Below, in pieces: positions 1 through 9,942 of a stretch of DNA of 64,000 nucleotides. The position numbers and the translations under genes are program-made. The DNA comes from Incurvaria masculella (Eukaryota > Arthropoda > Insecta > Lepidoptera > Incurvariidae), in assembly GCA_946894095.1 (NCBI GenBank), contig OX335642.1, positions 28,593,021-28,657,020 on the forward strand, in the 5' to 3' direction. The notes beneath the pieces are model-generated. The model did not search any database. It saw nothing but the letters and a program-made list of their open reading frames with translations, and was not told the origin of the DNA. Position 1 is the first letter of the stretch. Each line of letters begins with the position of its first letter.

Positions 1-634
1 GGAATTAACTATTTTTATCATTAAAATTATGAAATGATGTTTAATATGCTCTGTATTTTCGAGATTTTTATTGTAAAAACATATTAAACATATTGAATTT
101 AAGCATATAGGATATTTAAGAGTTTTTGAAAATGTGTTTTTTTGAAATTTTTCGTTTTCGTTGTAAGAATTATGATTAATTTCAATTAGGTAAGTGTCCC
201 CATAACTGCCACTCGCACTACGTCCAAAAGTAGACTGGTGAAGAATGAATCTGGCAGAAAGTTGTCCACGGAGAGCCATGAAGCCCTATGGTTTTTGAGT
301 ACAATAAACGTATAAAAATGAATTTATTTTTTTGTCCATTAATACTCAATTATAAATTTTTAAAATACACAAGAGTATGTATCTATCATGAAAATAAGAA
401 GCCTCTTAAAAGTTTTTGCCAACGAAGCAATAAAATATTAATGGAATTAGATCCAACGAGGGAGGGCGATAATTATGTATTATATGGTAAAGCTTCAACC
501 ATTTCATCAATTTACGACCATTCGCCAACATTTGCCTGTCGTAAAAGTTAAACTATCGTCAATGAGTTTCCAATAACTTTACATAAAAATACATTGAGTA
601 TACATTTAATAACGATGAACCCGCTTGTCCGCAG
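1..634 (+). other. Upstream/intron sequence of the structural-protein gene
   Basis: AT-rich, no coding potential recognised. A consensus 5' splice donor (AG before GTAAGT) sits at 188-195, and a pyrimidine-rich tract ending CTTGTCCGCAG closes at 634, just before the signal-peptide codons. This fits an intron ending at 634. No in-frame ATG exon joining in phase 0 could be identified; candidate ATGs ahead of the 190 donor run into stops, so the first coding exon may lie outside the window. Confidence 0.4.
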
Positions 635-2011
635 GTTGTGTTGGCAGCCTCATTGGCTGTGGTGGCCTTTGCCAGCGAGGAGAAAGGCAAACCACAGGAG
701 GCGGCAGCGTCGGCTGACGACAAGAAGCAGGACAAGCGAGGGATCTACGACTTCGGATACGGCGGCGGCGGTGGTGGCGGCGGCGGAGGCGACTTCGGTG
801 GTCACGGAGGCGGTGGTGGCGGCGGGAGCTATGGCGGTGGAGACTTAGGTGGCCACGGAGGCGGCGGCGGAGGTGGTGGCGACTTCGGTGGTCACGGAGG
901 AGGCGGCGGTGGCGACTTTGGTGGTCACGGAGGCGGCGGCTTCGGCGGTGCTGACTTCGGTGGTCACGGAGGCGGTGGAGGCGGCGGCGGATACGGAGGC
1001 GGAGACTTCGGTGGTCACGGAGGCGGTGGCGGCAGCGGCGGCTACGGCGGCGGAGACTTCAGCAGCCACGGCGGTGGTGGAGGCGGTGGCAGCTTTGGCG
1101 GAGACTTCGGCGGCCATGGCGGTGGCGGTGGAGGCGGCTACGGAGGCCAGGAATTCGGTGGCTCCAGCGAATGGAAGCCCGTTTCAAGCCACGAGGAGCA
1201 CATCAAACACGTGGAAGTCATCAAGAAGGTCCCCGTTCCTTACACCGTCGAAAAACACGTTCCTTACACCGTCGAAAAGAAAGTGCCTTACGAAGTCAAA
1301 GTTTCGGTGCCCCAGCCCTACACCGTTGAGAAGAAGGTTCCCTTCACTGTCAAGGAGTACGTGAAGTATCCAGTCTACGTCCCGGAGCCCTACACCGTTG
1401 AAAAGAAGGTTCCCTATGAAGTGAAAGTGCCGGTTGACAAGCCGTACGAAGTCAAGGTTAAGGTGCCAACTCCCTACACTGTCGAGAAGAAAGTCCCTTA
1501 CGAAGTCAAGGTTTCGGTGCCCCAGCCCTATACCGTTGAGAAGAAGGTCCCTTACCCGGTAAAATACGAAGTTAAAGTACCCCAGCCCTACGAGGTCATC
1601 AAGAAGGTTCCCTACGAAGTAAAGGTACCGGTCGACAAGCCATACAACGTCTATGTACCTAAGCCCTACCCGGTTCACGTTGACAAACCCTACCCAGTCA
1701 CAGTGCACAAGCCAGTGCCTTATGAAGTGAAGGTTCCAATCGACAGGCCTTACAAGGTCGAGGTCGAGAAACCGTACCCGGTTCCAGTGAAGGTGGCAGT
1801 TCCCAAGCCTTATGATGTGTACAAGAAGGTGCCTTACACGGTCGAGAGGAAAGTCCCTTATGAAGTCAAGTTCCCAGTAGATAAGCCTTACCCGGTGTAC
1901 AAGGAAGTTCCATTCCCCGTTGTTAAGGAGGTCCCTTATCCCGTTAAGGTCCACGTACCTTACTACGTCCACAAGCACGAGGAGCCCCAGCAGCACCACG
2001 GCTGGCACTAG
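635..2011 (+). CDS. Secreted Gly-rich / PYxV-repeat structural (cuticle-like) protein, main exon
   Basis: Main exon of a secreted structural protein, about 458 codons, ending in TAG at 2009-2011. I start it at 635, after the acceptor AG at 633-634, because the reading frame has no ATG here and the first residues (VVLAASLAVVAFAS) look like a signal-peptide core whose Met is in an upstream exon. Next come an acidic/Lys spacer and a dibasic KQDKR site near residue 33 that could be a processing site. A Gly-rich block with GGGDFGGHGG-type units fills about residues 39-177. From about residue 185 to 445 there are 25 PYxV and 2 PFxV motifs in K/E/V-rich units such as YTVEKKVPYEVKV. The C-terminus is His-rich (QQHHGWH). 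There are no cysteines. Valine/proline-Tyr repeats of this kind occur in insect cuticular/ECM proteins such as the Vajk group; assignment to that family is inference. Codon composition is far more GC-rich than the flanks, as expected for a real exon. Confidence 0.85.
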   Translation, partial: VVLAASLAVVAFASEEKGKPQEAAASADDKKQDKRGIYDFGYGGGGGGGGGGDFGGHGGGGGGGSYGGGDLGGHGGGGGGGGDFGGHGGGGGGDFGGHGGGGFGGADFGGHGGGGGGGGYGGGDFGGHGGGGGSGGYGGGDFSSHGGGGGGGSFGGDFGGHGGGGGGGYGGQEFGGSSEWKPVSSHEEHIKHVEVIKKVPVPYTVEKHVPYTVEKKVPYEVKVSVPQPYTVEKKVPFTVKEYVKYPVYVPEPYTVEKKVPYEVKVPVDKPYEVKVKVPTPYTVEKKVPYEVKVSVPQPYTVEKKVPYPVKYEVKVPQPYEVIKKVPYEVKVPVDKPYNVYVPKPYPVHVDKPYPVTVHKPVPYEVKVPIDRPYKVEVEKPYPVPVKVAVPKPYDVYKKVPYTVERKVPYEVKFPVDKPYPVYKEVPFPVVKEVPYPVKVHVPYYVHKHEEPQQHHGWH

Positions 2012-2949
2012 ATTAAGACTTAGAGTTTAGACTCACCAGTACCTTATAGGCTTAAGCTCAAATGTGATCGACTTCTCAAGTATTTTTAGAGTTTAATGTT
2101 TTTGTTGCGAAATTTTTGATTTTTTTTTTGTTGCCCGCTTCATCCTCGTCGACTGTTACCTTAAGGGGTGTTCTCGTGACGAAAAAAGCGCAGGATCTCA
2201 CGCCGCATAGCACTGAAAGGTGCGCGGTTCAAGTCCTAACTTTATTTAAGGAAACTGTTGTATATTTTATGCTATTGCAATATGAAGGCGATATTAAAAT
2301 ATGCGTGTTAACTTGTCGAGTTTTTTTTTCAAGAAATTTCCTTTATCTCAAGGTATTTTTTTCACAATTTGGTTCAACGATTCGATAACTACAAGCAAGA
2401 ATAGAACTGAATAATGCACTGTACTGATGACGGCCTCGTTATAAGTATTTGCTCTTAATGAAACACCACAGTGTAGAAGGTATTGCACATTTTCGTGCGC
2501 AATAACAATAAAATGAGATTATAACAATAAAACAATGAATTCGCCACTGTAACAAAAGGAAGCCTATTATAATCGTAAGGCCAGAGCAGTCTCTTTCGAA
2601 ATACATTATAACTGCACTGCACACCGGTGTTGCAATGTGGATATCTCAACTGGATCGGTATATATGTTGCCCAACTAGTTCAGCATAATCGAAAAGATAT
2701 GAAATGTATTTTTCGTCGGCTGGCCATTTGGGTAAAGTGGTAATTTGGTTAAAGAGCGTTTCGGATACACATATTTGTAGAAGCGTGGGCTGTGTCTGGG
2801 TTCACGCTTGCAAACTAAGATTGGCATGTCCGATGACATGCTTAAAGTAAGAATATCATTGGCATTCAATAGAGCCGCAGTGACTTCATATGTCAACTGA
2901 AAAGTAAAATATTGGCTAACTATAGACGATTATGGAATTTGTCGTTAGT
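2012..2949 (+). other. 3' flank/UTR with candidate poly(A) signal
   Basis: Non-coding AT-rich sequence after the structural-protein stop codon. An AATAAA hexamer at 2507-2512 is the first good polyadenylation signal downstream and would give a 3' UTR of about 0.5 kb. Open frames at 2116-2388 and on the minus strand do not resemble proteins I know. Confidence 0.35.
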
Positions 2950-2957
2950 GGTTTAGA

Positions 2958-3112
2958 TTTGACGTAAAACTGCTGGTTTAGTTTAGTATTACTTACTATG
3001 TGACAGGGTTTTATCCCGGCGGTTAGTACCATCGCATTGAATGTTACAAGAAATCCAGTTCAATGTTGCCGCGCAACATAAGAAAGGTGTTGGAATGGCA
3101 GCTAGTTCCAGC
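2958..3112 (+). mobile_element. SINE body fragment (tRNA/5S-headed family), old copy
   Basis: Diverged copy of the window's commonest SINE body. Landmarks in order: GTAAAACTG, the TACTATGTGACAGGGTT block, TACCATCGCATTGAATG, CCAGTTCAATGT, and a degraded GGAATGGCAGCTAGTTCC. Neither a promoter head nor a 3' tail is preserved. Confidence 0.6.
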
Positions 3113-4386
3113 CAGTTATTTGTAATCCATGACTCACATTAAAATATTGCGAATATGATATGTTATTTGTTGCATTAATGTTTTATAAAAATCCTTGAAA
3201 TGTTGGATCGCAAAATGTATTCTGTGTGGCCAGTCCGAGTTCACACCGAAATTGGCGTTTACTGAACTTGGAAGTAACGTAAAAACGTCAATCCCATACA
3301 AGTTTTACTAGGTACATACTCTGTGGTTTTACTTATTCAGCCTGTCAAAATAATACTCGGACTACCGATTTCTATGAAAACGCGGAGCCGGCGTAAACGG
3401 CAACGTCAACGTATTTTCAGCGACGATGCGTAAGCTGTCAAATAAAACTCGGCCTTGCAAATGTTAGTTCGTTTAACGCCCACTGCGCGTGCTTTTGAAT
3501 TCTCCATATATTTGAAAATGCTCGTCGATCGGTTTGACGTAAACGCAAATCCAAGTGACAACTCGGACTAATGGCTCTGACCAAAAGAAAACATATCAAT
3601 TCTGTGTCTGTAACCATATGTGACTGCAGTTAATTCAAGAACTTCTTAGTTTCGAAATATTCCGAAAGCCAAATAAATAAAAAGTAATGAATTAAATTTG
3701 TGTAATCACATGGCATGTAATATTTCGATTGCACATGCGCTATTCAATGTCGCAATGATCAATATGTGTTGCCACATACGTCATATGAGATGATGTGCCG
3801 TTCGCTCGAAATTGTAGCCTGCTCTACTTAACAAATCCGATGATGAAAATGTTACTTGCATTAGACAACCGACTCAGCTATCAGGAAGACACTGAAAATA
3901 TGCTGATACGGTACGCGGTTACGATATATTTTATGAGTGAGGTTATAAAACTGATTTTATACTTGCGCTTTAATCTTGATCATAGCGTAGGAGATAATTC
4001 ATTGCAGCCTAGAACATTACGTGATTTTGTATACAGGTTGATTTTACAAACACCAGCACCGCTTTAGGGGTTGTATCTGTATCGAAATCAACTTAACTTA
4101 CTTTATTTGAAATATTGAACTTCTAAAAAATCATCATAAAGTAAAATATTAAAATCTTGGGAACAGTTACGAAAATATTTTACCCTTATCATGAATTGAC
4201 CGGTACAACCATAACCTTATTTAGAAGTTTTCAAACGCAGGGTTAATGAATCCTACCGGAGTAATTATCGGTGTACTATATCAGTTGAGACTCCTTACGA
4301 CAAAGGCCCAATTGAAGAACGAGATATGATTAACGTGTGGTCAAATACACCACGTTTTGTGATAAGCTTCATTCATTATTTTTTAC
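3113..4386. other. Unassigned AT-rich stretch
   Basis: No gene or repeat recognised. A 90-codon frame at 3795-4067 begins with GTG, has no known motif and no codon bias, and is treated as chance. Confidence 0.4.
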
Positions 4387-4671
4387 AAAACCGGCCAAGT
4401 GCGAGTCGGATTCGCACGAACGAAGGGTTGCGTATCATCTTACAAAATTTAACATAAAAAATCACGTAATTTTTTATATTTTTTTTCTTTTAGCTATTTA
4501 TTGCTAATACATACATACTCTGTGAAAATTTCAGCTGCCTACCTATTACGGTTCATGAGATACAGCCCTGTGGCAGACGGACGGACGGATGGACGAACGG
4601 ACGGACGGAAGGACAACGGAGGCTTAGTAATAGGGTTCGAACGGCATCCTTTGGGTACGGAACCCTAAAAA
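4387..4671 (+). mobile_element. Lepidopteran GGCCAAGTGCGAGTCGG repeat (SINE-like), full copy
   Basis: Starts AAAACCGGCCAAGTGCGAGT and ends TTGGGTACGGAACCCTAAAAA. Internal landmarks are CTGTGAAAATTTCAGCTG, GAGATACAGCCCTGTG, a GACGGACGGACGGATGGACG tract and GGCTTAGTAATAGGGTT. This layout matches a short interspersed repeat that is abundant in many moth and butterfly genomes. Other copies are at 13349-13644 (+) and 28158-28394 (-), with a fragment at 55718-55741. Confidence 0.8.
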
Positions 4672-5036
4672 GTAACATGTTAAAAGTAAATGTTAGTTAG
4701 TTAGCTTATCTTATCTGAGGGTCAACAAGTTAAATGTTGGTATAATAAAAATCACATTCATCAGAAAGTAGCTCTAATAAATTGCAGAAACTGCAACCTT
4801 AGTCATTGAGCGCTCAATACATTCTAAAAACCTGTCGGCCATCTCGAAATAGCAACAAGTGTCGGTGACCCGCAAAATTGTTTACAGCTGACCGTCCATC
4901 GGTGACAATCCAGTGTAGTAAAGTGGGACCATTCAACAAAGTTGGTACTTAACCCAACCTAATGAGGCCGGAGTGCACATAAGCTGCTTAGAAGTTAGCA
5001 TTAAACGTTAGATTGATCTATTTTTATATTAAAATT
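4672..5036. other. Unassigned stretch before the minisatellite
   Basis: Mixed-composition sequence; no open frame or repeat copy identified. Confidence 0.4.
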
Positions 5037-5039
5037 AAA

Positions 5040-5700
5040 AAGATTTAGCTTTAAGCACCCATCAATAGTACTATTGTTGGGTTCTTATAGCGAATTCCCA
5101 AAGATAAGTACTTTTAATCACCTATAGATAGTACTGTTTTTGGGTTCTTAAAGCGAATTGTAAAAGATAATTAGGTTTAAGCCCCTATCAATGGTACTAT
5201 TTTTGGGTTTTTAAAGCTAATTATTAAAAATAAAAATGAATATTAAAAATTATTAACTTCAAGAACCCATCAATAGTACCAATGTACACAACATTCTTAA
5301 AGTTAATTCTTAAATATAGTTTAAATTTAAGAACACATCAAAAGTACTATTATTCGGTTCTTAAAGCTAAATAAGTGCGTGCAATAATATTGTTGGCTTC
5401 TCAAAACAAATTCCTTAAAGATAAATAGCTTTAAGCATCCATCAATACGTGTAGTACTATTGTTAGGTTCTCCAACCTGATTTTTAAAGATAATTATATT
5501 TAAGCACCCATCAATAATAGGTATTATTGTTGATTGAACGATGATTAACCTTTTGGACCCATCTTAAGTGCGTATGTTGGGTTCTCAAAGCTAATGGTTT
5601 AAAACAATTGGTTTTAAGCACCCAACAATACTAATATTGATGGCTTCTTAACGCTAATTCTTAAAGATAATATTGATAATATTCTTAAAAATAATAATAA
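5040..5700. repeat. Degenerate minisatellite, ~65-75 bp unit, about 9 copies
   Basis: Head-to-tail units built on TTTAAGCACCCATCAATAGT, ACTATTGTTGGGTTCTTA and AAGCTAATTCTTAAAGATAA. Successive units start near 5046, 5110, 5174, 5256, 5324, 5420, 5488 and 5610. Copies differ by substitutions and indels, some are truncated (around 5378) and one is expanded (around 5500-5590). No coding function is visible. Confidence 0.85.
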
Positions 5701-5984
5701 GATAGAAGATAATGTAAAGAATGAGGTGTATGTTGCTTCGCACATGCCTGGCATGTTTAGTGAACGTGTTAGATTAACAACGCTAAATCCAAGTCCGTTA
5801 TGGTTGAAGAGAGTCGCTACTACCCGGATAGGAATTGCTGAATATGTGGAGTCGAATCGATATATTGAGATGAATATTAGTGATTTTTCGCTGGTTTTCA
5901 ATAAACTTGTTAATACTGATTCCAAAAACATTAAAAATGGAATGGACATCATATCGAGGATTAAGCCAACCTCGCCTCAAAAAA

Positions 5985-6340
5985 GCTGTGAGTCCTCAAC
6001 AGGGTGCGTCAGTATTTCACTCCTGACCAAAAACTGCTCTTGCGTGGAGTATTGTTCGCATTTGTGGGACAGCTCAGCTAAGCATCTGCTTGGCTCCCTG
6101 GACTCGATACAACGACGAACCGTTCGTCTCGTCGACGATCTCGAAGTATCCCTGAATTAGGAGACCCTCCAACTCCGAAGCGATGTAGGGTCTCTCTGTG
6201 TATTATATCGGAGAATGGTTGTCGGATTACGCTGTCCCTCCATCTTTTTTCTACCTTCGCTCAACGCCGACATTAAAAAAAAATAGGAACACACCGATCC
6301 TCTAGATCCTTATCTATAGTGGGTCTTATAATGGGACCTG
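5985..6340 (+). mobile_element. Non-LTR retrotransposon (jockey/CR1-like) reverse-transcriptase C-terminal remnant
   Basis: The reading frame contains CVEYCSHLWDSSAKHLLGSL followed by DSIQRRTVRLVDD, the conserved post-catalytic segment of jockey/CR1-type LINE reverse transcriptases. After a stop at 6158-6160, similarity continues as ETLQLRSDVGSLCVLYRR and later an RTHRSS-like block near 6290-6310. Stops and shifts make it a dead 3' fragment. Related fragments are at 35597-35870 (+) and 51440-51665 (-). Confidence 0.75.
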
Positions 6341-6389
6341 CCACTGGTTAAAGAAAATCATTTTCGCTTACAACATTCTGCTCCACCGA

Positions 6390-7172
6390 TAAATAGGGCT
6401 AGAATTTTAGGAGTTTCCTGCAAGGAATCGGGGGCTTGGCTAAAGGCATATCAATCACCGCACCTTGGTACCCTCCTTGACAAGACTACACTGAGAATAT
6501 CTGTGGGTCTTCGTGTCGGTGCCAAGGTGTGCCATCCTCACACGTGCATCTGTGGAGCCAGCGTCGACTGCTACGGCCATCACAGCCTGGTATGCCAACG
6601 AAGTGCTAGTCGTTTACCACGCCATTCTGCCATCAACAGCATAATCAAAAGGTCTTTCAATTCTGCTGGTATGCCTGGCTTGTTAGAACCTGGAGGTTAT
6701 GACCGCTTTGGCGGTCAGATGGAAAGAGACCAGATGGCATGACGCTGGTTCCTTGGTCTAAAGGAAAGGCGTTGTTGTGGGGTGCTACGTGCGTCGATAC
6801 GCTAGCGCCAAGCCATATCCTCGCTTTCTCGCATACGTCCGCAGCCTCCGCCGTGCTCCGTAAGCGTAAAAAGTACGAGTCCCTACTACCCCTCTTTGAT
6901 TTTTTAACTTGTGCGGTGGAAACCCTTGGCGCTTAGTCACCCGATGCTTTATCCTTTTCAGTTGCACTCGGTAACCTGTTAAGTGAAGTATCGGATGATT
7001 CAAGCTCCAAAACATTCTTTATTCGCTGCATAAGCGTGGAAATTCAAAGAGGTAATGCCATAATGGCAGCTTCCAATGAATTTAATGAAATTTTCCATTT
7101 AATTTAAATTTCTTATTCTATTATTTACTGTGTATAGTGTCTATCTCAGAATAAATTATTTATAAACTAAAG
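6390..7172 (+). mobile_element. Second LINE-type fragment: CCHC finger plus endonuclease-like domain, 3' end
   Basis: Broken frames read WLKAYQSPHLGTLLDKTTLR, then a CxC...GHHxxxC zinc-knuckle (CICGASVDCYGHHSLVC), SRLPRHSAINSIIKR, LLEPGGYDR, RPDGMTLVPWSKGKALLWGA with TCVDTLAPSH, and AVETLGA. The RPDG...W.AT spacing resembles the PD-(D/E)xK-type region downstream of RT in some LINEs; that class assignment is inference. A frameshift lies near 6715-6740 (the gap before RPDGM) and a stop at 6934. After VEIQRGNAI (about 7038) comes an AT-rich tail with AATAAA near 7150. It directly follows the jockey-like remnant but belongs to a different element. Confidence 0.6.
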
Positions 7173-7955
7173 TCACTTCACGTTAGATGCGTTTGAAGCC
7201 ACTCCACAGACGTCAGTCGGTTACGAGATCGGCTGGACCGAGTTTTCTATATCCAGCATAACTCCTTAGGTTACTCGTTTTTCTTGCGGACATGATTAGG
7301 AATACTACCGGAGATGTACCACCACGACGTGCGAGACTACCCTCATGTCTCGCACGTCGTAATAGAAATATATAGAAACTGTCAATAGAAATGTAAGATG
7401 TCTTACATAGCTAACCAAGTGAATTTGACTATTTATGATTTGGAACAGCTATAATGACGAACATGGAACCTCCTCATTTTATGAATTCGGTTAAAAATAA
7501 TAAGAAACTGGGATTATCCAAGACTTAGAAATGTTCTAAGTAGTTTGCACTTAAGCCTTAGTACTCTTTAACAAAAGATTTTGTTATTGTCTAGAAACTG
7601 TGAATGCTTTGAATACATTTGCATATTTTCTTTACTATACTTTCGTTAAATTATATGTGCATGCATTGACTTTGTTAACGCAATATTCATATTACTGGTT
7701 AACTTTTAAAACATTTACTCAGGCAAGTATTTTACTTTTAGTTTTAACGAAACTGTACCTACTGACCTGGATGAAAAGAAAATATCTTCACGTAATATCA
7801 CCTTTTGATCAAAGTGAGAAAGAATGGTGGTTAAAAAGTTACTTATTGTCTTATTCAAACGTTTTATTAATTATTTATTAAACTAAATTCGATACCAATC
7901 ACAAAATTTTATCTGTTTTCTGGGTTCCAGCACGTAAAAAATCCACCCGCTCAAT
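7173..7955. other. Unassigned AT-rich stretch
   Basis: The 93-codon frame at 7600-7881 (GTG start) is hydrophobic only because of its T-rich composition. I see no conserved motif and do not call it a gene. Confidence 0.4.
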
Positions 7956-7960
7956 TAATA

Positions 7961-8072
7961 GGGGATAAGCCCGCCTTTGCGCCCCACTTATGTTGTTATT
8001 GCACTATACTTTCTTGTGTAAATTGTTTTTTTTTGTTGCGTAATAAAGAATTTTCAATCAATCAATCAATTC
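7961..8072 (+). mobile_element. LINE 3' UTR end with (AATC)n tail
   Basis: GGGATAAGCCCGCCTTTGCG, TATGTTGTTATTGCACTATA, AATAAA at 8042-8047 and a terminal AATCAATCAATCAATC run. This is the usual 3' end of a jockey-type insect LINE. A near copy without the tail is at 51766-51868. Confidence 0.6.
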
Positions 8073-8130
8073 TACCCGTGTACTGGAATGACATGCGACG
8101 AAGGGATTTGTCGTTCTTTTCGAATTTAAC

Positions 8131-8325
8131 GTAAAACTGTAGGTCCCCCTTCCTTACTCACTAGGTGGTAGAGTTAATATTGTACGGATTGGTACCGCCG
8201 GGCTGAAAAGTCCGTCCGTCCGTCCGAAGCGCTGATGAAAATATGTTTTCCGTCCAGTTAAATGTAGCCTGACCTGACAATAGGTGTGGTATTAGCCATC
8301 CATGTCTAGTTGCATAAAAATTATC
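8131..8325 (+). mobile_element. SINE body with internal deletion
   Basis: Carries GTAAAACTGTAGGTCCCC, CTAGGTGGTAGAGTTAAT, CCGTCCAGTTAAATGTAGCC and the 3' end GTGGTATTAGCCATCCATGT then a short A-rich tail. The central CCTGGCATGGCACC segment present in other copies is missing. Confidence 0.7.
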
Positions 8326-8448
8326 AAAAAATCTAAAGTAATTAGTGTACGAGACAATAAACATAATATTTGTTGGCCTCATGTCTTCCTACAATTTTCA
8401 CAGCAACTTTACTTAAATCATTTTCTTAGGTCCGATTAGAGGAATAGA

Positions 8449-8800
8449 TGTCACAAGTTCTGTCATGGTATTAGCCCAACACACCACATGGGAACTAGGT
8501 GCCATGCCAGGACCTTCCTTATATTGCACGGCTACATTGAACTGGATGGAAAACACGGACAATTTTTATTGCCGCTTCGACCATCGTTCATCCAATGCGA
8601 TGGTACCAACCCGGGTGGGATTAACCCTACCACCTAGTAAGTAAGGAAGGGGACCTACAGCTTAACGTGGAATCCGAACCAAGGCCAGCCTCTCTCAACG
8701 GTCGAATGGTCACCCATCCAAGACCAGACCGGACCCAGCGTTGCTTAACTTCGGAGAGCGATCGCCGAAGTGTCGCGCCACTGGGCCACTGATGCTGACA
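8449..8800 (-). mobile_element. 5S-rRNA-headed SINE
   Basis: On the minus strand the element opens with a 5S-rRNA-like head near 8800: CCGAAGTTAAGCAAC (8740-8754) and CTTGGATGGGTGACC (8708-8722). These match the 5S intermediate/C-box region that drives Pol III type 1 promoters. The body shared with tRNA-headed copies follows (ACCTAGTAAGTAAGG, TACCATCGCATTGGATG, AGGTCCTGGCATGGCACC). The 3' A-tail is missing at the 8449 side. Nearly identical to 63147-63530. Confidence 0.85.
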
Positions 8801-9275
8801 ATTGTGCACTCAGCCTTAAGTTAATCCATGTTTAAACCTTAGTTTTCATCTAAGGTTTAAACTGTCACTTTGAGCAAACAGCGCGGAGTTGACTCAGCTC
8901 CCTTTCACACTGACTACAAAAAGTGACGTATTTAAGTATACGTTGACGTTGTTGTCTTTTCGTGCACTCGGCCCTAAGTTCGAATAAGTGAACAACCGGA
9001 TATTGCGAAACCGGATAACTGGGGTGCACGCATCCGAACCGTGTAGCACTTTCGATTTCCTCACAGCCGCGCAACCGGAGCAAAAATGAATAAAAACACA
9101 ACAATAAAACAAAACGAGAGGCGTTATTACATTACCCCACTGTTCTTGTGTGTAATTAGGCGCCTAGTTTGCGGTGATCTACATACGGACTCGATACAGG
9201 CGGATGAAAAAAGTTCTCCAAGGAGACATTTAATATAACTGGATATGCCAATGTAATACATAATTTTAAATCAAA
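8801..9275. other. Unassigned stretch with a small hairpin
   Basis: Contains a perfect 12-bp inverted repeat GTTTAAACCTTA / TAAGGTTTAAAC at about 8829-8861 with a 9-base loop. No gene recognised. Confidence 0.5.
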
Positions 9276-9680
9276 GCGGCTCGTAGCCTAGTGGCGCGGG
9301 GACTGGACTAGCGTACCAGAGGCCTGGGTTCAATTCCGACTTGCACCACCGCCTTTCTCCTTCCGAGTTTGATACGTGCATTTCGTCACGAATGCGAGCT
9401 GCTCCATGGTTCGGAACCCATGTAAAACTGAAGGTCCCCTTCCCCTACTAGGTGGTAGGGTTTAAGCCCGCCCGGGTTGGTAGCATCGCATTGGATGAAA
9501 AGATGGTCGAAGCGGCAATGAAAAATTGTCCGTGTTTTCCATCCAGTTCAATGTAACCGTGCTCATAAAGGGAAGGTCCTGGCATGGCACCTAATTCCTT
9601 CGGGAATGTGGTGTATTGGGCTAATACCATAACGGTAGTTGTGTGGTATTAGCCAACCATGTCAGGTCGCATAAAAAAAA
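9276..9680 (+). mobile_element. tRNA-headed SINE, full length
   Basis: A tRNA-like head starts at GCGGCTCG. The Pol III A box is TAGCCTAGTGG (9284-9294) and the B box GGTTCAATTCC (9327-9337). Then follow a CTTTCTCC linker, the GTGCATTTCGTCACGAATGC block, the common body and the end GGTATTAGCC...CATAAAAAAAA. It is almost identical to 29592-30002, so these are recent copies. Confidence 0.9.
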
Positions 9681-9788
9681 TTTTTTTTGATCGTTTACTT
9701 GTAATATGAGTTTGTGAACTAAATTAAAAAAAAATGGATTTACATTAAATTGTTGTTTCTGCGACCAGTTGATGTGTAACTTATTTTT

Positions 9789-9940
9789 GGAAGACCACCC
9801 GCCAGGTGGGACGACGACATCAACTGCGTCGGCGGAAAGCAGTGCTTCCGTACCGCTGAGGGCCGGGACGACTGGAGAAAAATTAGAGAGGCGTATCTCC
9901 AGCAGTGGACGCAAACACGCTGACTGACTGACTGACTGAA
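9789..9940 (+). mobile_element. RTE-like LINE ORF2 C-terminal end with (TGAC)n tail
   Basis: A 44-codon stretch ending in TGA (9921-9923) reads GRPPARWDDDINCVGGK, then FRTAEGRDDWRKIREAYLQQ and WTQTR. The GRPxxRW.DD...DRxxW...EAY..QW pattern is the C-terminal signature of many endonuclease-reverse-transcriptase LINEs. It is severely 5'-truncated and ends in a TGACTGACTGACTGA microsatellite tail. Confidence 0.75.
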
Positions 9941-9942
9941 TT

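Noticed and set aside
845..1364. Ala/Val/Thr-rich frames overlapping the Gly-rich block on both strands
   Set aside because: Frame-shifted readings of GGN-rich codons; they lack a start or signal of their own.
1184..2008. 274-codon open frame antisense to the structural protein
   Set aside because: Its Val/Leu/Asp/Arg repeats are the mirror of the PYxV codon repeats on the other strand; repetitive coding DNA commonly keeps antisense frames open.
4567..4620. CRISPR-like or satellite array from the GACGGACGGACG tracts
   Set aside because: They are internal simple repeats of a dispersed moth/butterfly element, present in each of its copies.
7600..7881. 93-codon hydrophobic frame resembling a membrane protein
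   Set aside because: Begins at GTG, lies in T-rich DNA, and has no motif; hydrophobicity follows from composition.
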